64,000 bases of DNA from Reticulitermes lucifugus (lineage: Eukaryota > Arthropoda > Insecta > Blattodea > Rhinotermitidae): assembly GCA_026260175.1 (NCBI GenBank), contig JAKCWW010000145.1:62001-126000 (forward strand), read 5' to 3'. This document shows positions 56,082-64,000 of this stretch, one piece after another. Position 1 is the first letter of the stretch, and each line of letters starts with the position of its first letter. Position numbers and translations under genes: made by a program. Under the pieces are notes generated by a model, which ran no database searches, was not told where the DNA came from, and saw only the letters and a program-made list of their open reading frames with translations.

Positions 56082-56360
56082 GGTGGACCGGAATAGCGTA
56101 GTCGGTATAGCGACTCGCTACGGGTTGCACGGTCCGGGGATCGAATCCCGGTGGGGGCGAGATTTTCCGCACCTGTCCAGACCGGTCCTGGGGGCTCACC
56201 CATCCTCCTGTACAATGGGTACCGCGTCTCTTTCCTGGGCATAAAGCGGCCGGGGTGTGGCATTGACCACCCACCCCAACTAACTCCGAGGTTAAAGAAA
56301 AAGTACAGCTATACCTCTACTTACCCTTCATGGTCTGTTCTAGGGTGAACTCTACATTAC
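56082..56360 (+). mobile_element. tRNA-derived SINE, family A, copy 2 (best preserved head)
   Basis: The head GGAATAGCGTAGTCGGTATA carries a good box A (TAGCGTAGTCGG). Box B is GGGGATCGAATCCCGG. The body and tail match 43606-43900, including ACAGCTATACCT and CTAGGGTGAACTCT. RNA polymerase III transcription is expected of the intact family. Confidence 0.87.
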
Positions 56361-58849
56361 CTGTTGGTATAAGGCGAACTTTCTTAAAAGAACGCAACAA
56401 TCGCTTTATAGCAGAATTGACTGCACATGCTTGTACGGTATCACAACACTGATACCTACAAACAGGCAAAATAGTGTAAGCTGTGGTTATTAATTTACCC
56501 TTACGATCACACCTTATATCCAGGTCGGTCAATGATAATCCCATTGCGTTGACGGGATAAAATGTGTTAAGTTCTCCAATGGAAGAGACTGTGAACTACG
56601 CCACTTTACATTCCAGGAGATCATTTATAAACGAAAAATATCAAAAAGTTGGTAAATTACCTAATATAATCTATTTTACAACACTATCTTGGAATATGAA
56701 AGGACATACGAAAAGAAGCAAACCCTCAGGCATGACAGCATTCCATCACATCGATACTTGAAACATGGTACTCCGGATTACGAGGCAAGTACTGAACACC
56801 AAACAGCAGTGTCGTATCAAATTGTCATAGATTGTGTTAGCTGTAAATTTTTTATACATAGAACGAGAAAGCACACTTTAACCGAATTTTTTAGAATAAA
56901 TTTTATAATAAGATTACTGCTCACTTCCACGTATTATGGCTTATAAATATATATTCCTGATGACACAATAAAAGTAAACCAAAAATTCCACCTTTCTAAT
57001 GTTTTTAAATAAACACTTCTAAAAATAAAGTACGTTAGGTCACGCATTTTCTAACTCTTATTGTTTTGCGGTCGCATGTTTGTTGATTTACCCAGCCAAA
57101 ATTTGCAATAGAATGAGAGAGATGTGAGCATACACCGTTTTATGCGCTGTGAAAAAAAAACTTAGGATTGTAGTCTAGTAAAAATTCCGTATCTGGAGAG
57201 ATAGAGGAAACGGGAGAAACCAAAAGGCTATGCGTAAGGTGAATACTACATCTATATCTCAGTCTCAGATAAGAACTTTGTTAAAAATTACGACTACACG
57301 CTACGCTCTTAGACCCAAACCCATAATTTTAAAGCGACTGATAACGTAATCCACTATCATTCAAAAAACCGCTATATAAAAACCCAAAACTAAAATTTAT
57401 TTTTGTGTGAGAGAATTACTAATCTTATCAACTTTCTAAAATCTGTAAAAAAGGAGTGCGTACGAAATCGTTCTATTTTAAAACTTTAAATTGATTTGTT
57501 AATTTTGCCAGGAGATGGTTCAGGACTTTATCTGCAGCAATGGACTAACTGTAACTGTAACTCGTGACACGAATTTTCCAATGCATATACACAAGCACAC
57601 ACTATGCGGTACGGCCGCCTCATAGTACAATCTCAGTTATATGTAATATTAATGTTATCACAGACTTGTGGAAATGAGCACTTTAAGCATCAGATCACAT
57701 CTCTCATATTATACAGCACAGCAAGCCAACACCATAAATTGTTATTTAATTACTTACGTAGTTCCATAGGCTATTTACGAAAAATACATGCAATTGGTAT
57801 GTGTTTCTGTTAACTTGTGGGACTCATATTTCCTCAAGACTACAGAAAGCCTAGTGATCTTTCTTCTATGCTGAAGGCTAGTAAGGCGGGCTTAATTCAT
57901 GCTCTCTGCTGCGCGAGCTGATGGAAGGGACTTGTGTGAAAATTATTACTCTATTAATATTAATCTGGGCCCGAGTGTACGCCATACATTCCATGTTGAC
58001 ATCTCCATTATGCATGCTCCAGAACCCCACCTTGTGTTCTCCCTTCTACCTAGACCTAAGGAGCGCAGTTTACACTGAGGTGATTGTTACACACTACAGG
58101 GACTTCCTAAAGAAGGGCTTCACATACTAAAAGCCAAAAAGTAAATTTTATTTCTTAATATCTTTATTTTTTATGAGTACATGAACTGGAATTTTAGAGC
58201 ATCTTGAAAAGGAAGCGATGTAAATTAGAACTATCCTGTAAGTTCACGTTGTAACATCAGCCTCTGTTTCTTGCAAATTAAATTTTATAATAGCAATTTC
58301 ACGTATCGACGTAGAAAATACACATGTAAATGACAACCCTTACAGTCAGATACAAACTGACTTACTCCTAATTACCGAATGTTGGTCCAGAAAAATCGGT
58401 TGATGTCAAAATTTAGTAACCGGAATAAAATAATAAATCATAATTAATTTCAAGAAGTGAAAAGCAAATAAATTTCCGGGAATTATTTCTGCTTCTTATT
58501 TGGAAATCTCTTAGGGTTCCGTCTCTTATCTAAGAAAACACTAAAATACACACAGCTATCGTTCAGTTGTTCTATGTGGGTGTGATAATACTTGTGCTTA
58601 AGAGACTATATCTGAATGGAGGTATAGATCCACCTTGGCACCACATACAGATGTGTTGTTAACTACACGCTCCTGCCGCTGCTTCTCAAAAGCACTGTCT
58701 GGGTCCTAGAGACGTCTGGATGTGGTGTAACATTACCTGATGTTACAATCAATCGACCGAAGTTATCACAGAACACCTATACGGATATACATTTTCAATA
58801 AGCAAACAATTAACCAAGGAACACTGTGAAGCAAACTCCTACTTCAGAA

Positions 58850-59110
58850 GCCGACAGTAGCTGAGATAGTTTGGAAATGCCACATCTTTGATAGAACCAG
58901 GTCCATTACGTGTTCACGAAAGTCCGCCACTACAGCTTACCCCCAGCCAACTGACATCACTCCACACACTGATAGATCGTTAACATCCATTTTGGTATTA
59001 ATCTATTAAAACCTCCCAAGCGATCTCTTCCCTTCAGCTTCACCGACAAAAAGATTGTATTTATTCCTTACCGCACATGAGTGTGGTAAACGCCCCAGCC
59101 CCCTTTACCT
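58850..59110 (-). mobile_element. LINE-A 3' fragment, copy 12
   Basis: On the minus strand the order is GKRSLGRF, NTKMDVNDL, a degraded VGWG block and GTGAACACGTAATGGACCT. These correspond to GKRPLGRP, NIKMDLxE, and the ALVNAVMN codons. It is heavily mutated. Confidence 0.5.
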
Positions 59111-59387
59111 TCCTTTTGGTCATCCTGGTCAATGGCACTAATTATGTAGCTTCTTTGCTTATGATATGTCCAACTTTCAGCCATTTTCTGTCTCTATGAT
59201 TAAAAACTTCCCCTCATCGTCACGAACACTCTTAGGGCAAGACACTAAGTTTCTCGTCCATTGAATACAAGAGAAAATATTGTAGCTTTCTCTTTAACGT
59301 TATCAGACAGGCAACCTGAAGGTAAAAGATTCTTAACTGAAGTGTACTAAGTACTAATCTGCCCGTAAAATCTGCCTGCATAAATAT

Positions 59388-59496
59388 GAGGTACTATATA
59401 AACAATTAATCACAACATTTTTTATAGCTCTTTTATACTTTGAAAAAGAAAAGAGCTATAAAAAGACTTGTGATTAACGGTTTATATAGCACCTTC
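59388..59496. repeat. Large inverted repeat (foldback)
   Basis: Arms of about 47 bases (59388-59434 and 59449-59496) around a 14-base loop agree at close to 88%. They share CTATATAAAC and TTTATAGCTCTTTT. It could be a foldback MITE; no clear target duplication was seen. Confidence 0.75.
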
Positions 59497-60319
59497 TTTA
59501 CGAGTGTCACAACGGGATGTCTAAATTAAAGTTTACATGGAAGAATTAAATACAATTTGATATTTTACTGTTTAATTTATTTGGTACAGTGAGATTCACA
59601 GCGATATGCGTCAAGATATTCATGTTGATTCTTCTATTACGTATCCCTTTCACAATCATAAAGGTTATGTTGACTGAAATAATAGCAACAGTGCTAGTTA
59701 AAAAGGCGTATTAAATGAAAAGAGAAACATCTTTTTCTACTGATTTTGATAGTTAATGTAGATTCCAGATCTTGACAATAAACTGTTAAGAAAATTGTAA
59801 TTATCACTTCACATAAAAATGCTTACCTCTAGTACAGATTTATGTTAGTGTGTTCACCTGAGAGAGAAGTGAAAGAGTATGGGTTGCCATTTTCAGTCAT
59901 TGCCGTATTAACAAATGTCATTCTGAGAACCCTGTACTATTGACTTATGAAATGTTAAGCTTTTCAGTGGACAATACGAGTATAACATTTATATCCACAA
60001 TAAGAAAACTAATGTGTGTTACAAATACTGGGTAATTGTTTTTGAAGCCAAACAATTCAGTGTATTCGGAGTAAAATCAAACTTGCTGTACAATGTTACT
60101 GTTACTAACTGAATGGAAAAGATGTTGAGCAAAGCACTCGTGGTTTACCTACGGTACGTCCCCAAAAATTGTAGGGAAAGAATAAAGAAAATCAAAAAGA
60201 AAAAATCTTCAATTAGTATATTTGGCCTCTGTGTTGCGATTCGAACCCCAGATCTTTCAAATAAGAAACATGAAGGGTATCAACTCAACCATGACGTTAA
60301 ATTAGAAAGACAGTTGTTT

Positions 60320-60341
60320 GAGAGAGAGAGAGAGAGAGAGA
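60320..60341. repeat. (GA)n microsatellite
   Basis: About eleven GA units immediately left of the hAT-like MITE at 60356. Confidence 0.9.
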
Positions 60342-60355
60342 CGGAGAGTATAGCT

Positions 60356-60501
60356 GAGGGGTGCGCAAATCCCGGGCGCCAGGTCTTCCGGGCGACTTTT
60401 GTAAGGGCGCGCCTAATATTCGTGGGTTCTCAGTACGGAACTTGATCCACGACACCATTCTGGTGCCTAGAATTTTGATATGGAAAATCTGTGCACCCCT
60501 C
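60356..60501. mobile_element. hAT-like MITE, 146 bp, 8-bp target duplication
   Basis: The termini GAGGGGTGCGCAAATCCC and GAGGGGTGCACAGATTTTCC (complement of the right end) are inverted repeats. The flanks GTATAGCT (60348-60355) and GTACAGCT (60502-60509) match at 7 of 8, the size expected of hAT. The interior is GC-rich (CCGGGCGCCAGGTC...). A second copy starts at 63933. Confidence 0.75.
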
Positions 60502-61204
60502 GTACAGCTGCTACTAAATTTGTAATGGCGATAAACATTGGCCTTCTTCGTGTCAGAAACATACGCTACACAGTAAGACCAAATTACGTAAACCTCCCAA
60601 AGCAAACTCTTTAGAGACAACAGGATTTTACAACCTGAGAAGATGACACTGTGCAAAACCTCCATTGAGCTCCGCAATCCAGTAACACGTGATCATTAGC
60701 ACCCAGGCTACCCCTTTAGCCCCCTCACCTACAAGTTTTCATGGTAAGCGTAAACTGTGTGTATCGTGCAGATGGCAACTTTGATAAGGTTTGGGGGACG
60801 AAACCGTCCGCAATAATGGCACAGATGAGGGCAGCCCATCCTCCTCCACCCCCAAGTCGAACGATATAGTTAAAGGGACAGAAGCAAACTTGGACAGGAT
60901 CGATGCATCGTCAGGGGTCTCAAGCAGACACTAAATGGGCGCCTTCAGCAAACACTTGCAGCAGAAGTGCAAAGTAACCGCATAAATCTGAAGTACATTT
61001 TTATCGCTTCAAACCCAATGGTAGGCCTAAATACACATACCGCGCTCTGCAACATTCAAAGCTCTACATTTCGCCACACAGCATTTCGCACAATTTTACA
61101 GACACTACCGATCACTTCCGTAAACAGCATTAACGGATTTGTCTTTATCATGGAGACGGAGTTTGTTCACTGAGAGGTAAGTACTGACTGTGCATAATTC
61201 AGAT

Positions 61205-61401
61205 CAGGGGTGTACAAAATTTTGTGGCAAATGTCCACAACCATCATTGTGGGCTGATTTGCGGCCTCTCCTACAAAAATCACAATAAGCGGTAAACCTA
61301 ACAACATAAATTATTGTGTAATTTGTAGAGTATATATAATTTACAAATGTGGCCGGGAACCGCATAACAGAAACTGGCAGGCCGCCGGTTGGGTGCCCCT
61401 G
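61205..61401. mobile_element. hAT-like MITE, 197 bp
   Basis: It begins CAGGGGTGTACAAA and ends GGGTGCCCCTG, giving short CAGGGG termini. GGCC-rich internal blocks (GCGGCC, GTGGCC, GGCCGCC) are typical of CAGGGGTG-type hAT non-autonomous elements. The flanking 8-mers (ATTCAGAT, ATTTATTT) agree only in part, so the target duplication is weak. Confidence 0.5.
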
Positions 61402-61559
61402 ATTTATTTTATTTTCAGTTTCAAAAAGTTGAATTCTGTGCAATGCGAGGTAAATATGATTTTTAAAATTGTATTAAATCATAGTAAATATACCTGTAAA
61501 ACTATTTAGTACATGGACTGTAAGAGCACAGTTTTTTCAGAAAGCCTTTAATTTAGGGA

Positions 61560-61740
61560 AGAGGCCACATGTGAGATCTAGACAGAGACAGCGGGGCGCT
61601 GTTAGAATGGATTGAACTATGTGTCATTACATGTCTGATTTATGTAGTCCAGAATTCGATCCAGTAGCTAGATCTTGTAAACACGGCAATGAAAATAGGG
61701 TTTTTAGGAACAATTAGGAATTTCGTTACAATATAAATGA
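61560..61740 (+). mobile_element. LINE-A 3' fragment, copy 13
   Basis: GKRPHVRSRQRQ (GKRPLGRPRRRW position) is followed by decayed DWIHxxPE-like sequence. Then CTTGTAAACACGGCAATGAA matches the ALVNAVMN codons. It is short and non-coding now. Confidence 0.6.
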
Positions 61741-63059
61741 TTATTAGCACAATATGCATAAAGAAGATCCCTGATTCAAATGCTAATATTTTCTCAACTA
61801 GTCAACATCAACCTCAGAACTGTTGTATTATTCTATATAATAGTACCTATTTATGTTTTCGGATAAACAATTATCGTCATACATTCCTACGATTTGATTT
61901 CAATAGCGAAAAAGCACAATCTTGTATCAAATAAAATAGGGTGTATAGTTCTATGTTTTATCCCGCTTTGTATATTGGGTTTAGGAAATACACGAACTTT
62001 TCAAAACAAGATTGTTTACGTTGTAAAGTTTATTAAGCCCGTCCAAGTATCGCCATTATTCTCTCGTGCCTATACGAATTTAACACTTGTCTGTCGTTAT
62101 ATTTTACGACTGAAGTCTGCTGACATATTTTTGAAGTGTTTTGTGCGGAAATGATCCGGTTTCTTACGAGCTCAACCAGTTGTAACTTTCTATATTGGGT
62201 TTATAAAAACAAAAATGACTACGAAATGGCAGATTTCGTATTGTAGATTTTAAACATGCGGACAGGCGAGTAATGGCAGGATTGCAATGTTACTAAGACC
62301 TATACAACATGCATAAGCAACTGCTCATGCCATTTTTATGGCTTGGCGAAACAGCGCCAATTAAGTTCACCACTACCCGTTTATTATTATCATTATTATT
62401 ACTATTATTATTATTAAGTTTATAACTAATTACATTTATTGATATACATTTTACCACTTTAGAAACTAAGCCTGTCTTGTCTCTGTCAAATCAGATTCTT
62501 GGGTTCTTGATCTTCTATTAAAAAAGGATATTCTGAAATTCATTTATACAAAGGAGTCGCCTAAAACATTCCATTTCCACAAAAAAATTACGTTAAGTTT
62601 GAAAGTCACGAGAGAAATCGTCCAGCCGCACTAACGAAGGCTAAGAACTGCCGATTAGTCCAAGCCTCAGAACAACAACCCTTTAGTCAGTATTTCTTTA
62701 TTTCTCTGTATCTTCGGTCGATTTCTGGACACTAACGTGAGACAGACCTCGACAGGTGCCTTACAACTCACTATCTAGGCAACTATCCATCTCATTCGAC
62801 CTGAGTAACCTCTTCTGTTAAAGCAGCATTATTAAATAACCTAACGAAAGCTCAATGTATACAAAAGTACACAGTCGTGTTTTCCTTTACTGCTTCATTA
62901 TCAATTTAATTATTCTTTGTTCTAGACTATCTAATCTGAACTTGCTTACGACAAATCGAAATCACATTGACGAAGCAATTAACAGTAAATTAATTCGGGC
63001 AACGCTTGCTACCAACCAGTTCAAAATCTTTGTCTTCTCGTCTTGCATCTAAGAAATTA

Positions 63060-63700
63060 AGTATTAAATGTTTAGAACTACAATTCTATGTATGTTTCTT
63101 TATGAGAGTAAAACTTGGTTTGTCGTCCCAAGGGAAATTCATAATTTGGGGTGTTATCTGAGAACAAACTGCTGAGGAGGAACTTTGATCATAGGAGGGA
63201 AGAAGTAGCAGCAGGCTGCAGAATAATCTATAAAAAGAAACTGCATAAATTGTACTTTTCAATAATATAAGGATGGTAAAATCGAAAAACATTAAATGAC
63301 CGGAATATGTCGTAAGACGCAGGCGTGTGTGTGTGTGCGTGTATGTGTTGTGTACAGGCACGTGCGTGTGTGTGTACAGGCACGTGTGTGCGTGTGTGCA
63401 TGTGAGTGCGTGTGGGTGGGTGGGTGGGTGGGCGTGGCTACGGGTTTATTCTTCTCGGCCTCTCAGGCGATTTGAGCTTTAGGTGGGAGAGCTAAGAAAT
63501 ATATAAGGAGGGTTTCAGTCGGAAAATTGAAGAGGCTTAGGCGCTGGTTACTGCACAAACACGGATCTCACTGAACTAGGATAAAGGTCTGGATTGGATT
63601 CATGTTGTTCGTGATATGGATGAATGACAGGCTAGTATGGAAATATAATGAAACGTCGGGGCCATAGAAGTGCGAAATCGTGGAAAATCTGAGAGAACAT
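63060..63700 (+). mobile_element. LINE-A 3' fragment, copy 14, split by a (TG)n array
   Basis: LCMFLYESKTWFVVPREIH mirrors VLYGCETWxLTLREE. A region equivalent to ENxLLRRxF follows. A (TG)n/(GGTG)n simple repeat occupies 63320-63440, and the DWI...RDMDE region lies near 63590-63630, followed by GGAAATATAATGAAACGTCGGGGCCATAGA (3' tail). The simple repeat seems to have grown inside the element. Confidence 0.65.
63320..63434. repeat. (TG)n/(GGTG)n simple-sequence array
   Basis: TG-rich sequence with GTACAGGCACGTG repeated and a pure GGTG run at the right end; it interrupts LINE-A copy 14. Confidence 0.9.
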
Positions 63701-63932
63701 CATGTTATGAAAGATGGGGTTAGTTACCAGCGACAAAATATGCAGCCCGAATTGAAGTGTGTGTGAATGATCAAGGTCCTTCAACTACACAGAACTAGGG
63801 AGAGAGCGGTCATGGCTAAATCTAATTTTCACTCTGCCACCACATGGAGATGATAAAGCGACGAAATGCATAGACATAGCCATTAACGTTTGTTAGTACT
63901 CAGACCGAGAACCTCACAAATATGATGCAGAC

Positions 63933-64000
63933 CAGGGATTCACAAATCCAGGGAGCTAGGTCCCCCGGACCAATAAACTTTTTACGGTGGCGTATTTGTA
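63933..64000 (+). mobile_element. hAT-like MITE left part, cut by window edge
   Basis: CAGGGATTCACAAATCCAGG followed by GAGCTAGGTCCCCCGGAC parallels the first 50 bases of the element at 60356. The right end lies beyond the window. Confidence 0.5.

Larger units (their letters stand above)
56361..60355. other. Unassigned AT-rich sequence
   Basis: It holds LINE-A copy 12 and the inverted repeat at 59388. A tRNA-like box B (GCGATTCGAACCCCAG) at 60236-60251 hints at an old SINE. No host exon was recognised. Confidence 0.4.
60502..63059. other. Unassigned apart from hAT MITE and LINE-A copy 13
   Basis: 60967-61173 is an open frame that ends beside GAGGTAAGT (61174 on), but its product matches no family I know, so I do not call it an exon. 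A (TTA)n lies at 62378. Confidence 0.4.

Noticed and set aside
60967-61190. Open frame ending just before GAGGTAAGT, resembling an exon with a good donor
   Set aside because: The frame closes with a stop before the donor, no acceptor or homology supports it, and a hAT-like element starts 15 bases further on.
63301-63440. Possible telomere-like or G-quadruplex array (GGTG)n
   Set aside because: Not an insect telomere repeat (TTAGG); it is a simple-sequence expansion inside a LINE fragment.
1-64000. CRISPR arrays, operons, ribosome-binding sites, riboswitches, prophage
   Set aside because: The window is eukaryotic nuclear DNA; no such structures were seen.

Overview
This is a 64 kb stretch of a repeat-rich, AT-leaning insect nuclear genome. 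Two host genes are split by introns with consensus GT/AG borders and both match insect proteins. Most of the remaining sequence that can be identified consists of decayed transposable elements. The SINE and LINE families resemble those I know from cockroach and termite (Blattodea) genomes. That taxonomic guess is inference.

Host genes: (1) 8290-11719, plus strand: the last three coding exons of a small two-repeat DM9 (DUF3421) lectin-like protein. The first, short coding exon was not found. (2) 37216-31824, minus strand: a four-exon gene for aminomethyltransferase (AMT, T-protein of the mitochondrial glycine cleavage system). It is complete from the LYDFH motif to the stop; only its extreme 5' end is uncertain. 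The genes are 20 kb apart, on opposite strands, with no sign of joint function.

Repeats: fourteen 5'-truncated or eroded pieces of one LINE family (RTE-like, with the YGCETW...LREE...RWxxHVA tail) lie in both orientations. There is one clear tail of a second LINE (CR1/Jockey-like, 5890-6440). Two Penelope-like element (PLE) pieces occur, one with a GIY-YIG motif (41090-41510). At least ten sites show a hammerhead-ribozyme-like core (CTGANGA, hairpin, GAAAC). tRNA-derived SINEs fall into at least four families. Tc1/mariner pieces lie at 11885, 30420 and 47609. Short non-autonomous DNA elements include pogo-like 43202-43441 and hAT-like 60356-60501, 61205-61401 and 63933 to the window end. A gag fragment of an LTR retrotransposon lies at the left edge. 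Simple-sequence arrays and small tandem repeats are scattered throughout.

The most instructive locus is 47238-48257. A roughly 40-bp tandem array was split twice: by a foldback element that left an 11-bp target duplication, and by a mariner-type element that inserted at TA. The most interesting signal overall is the set of hammerhead-like cores. Several retain stem II, a tiny palindromic stem III and, in places, a stem I abutting the core. One 74-base assembly gap lies at 22746-22819. No CRISPR array, bona fide tRNA or rRNA gene, or new multi-gene system was seen.
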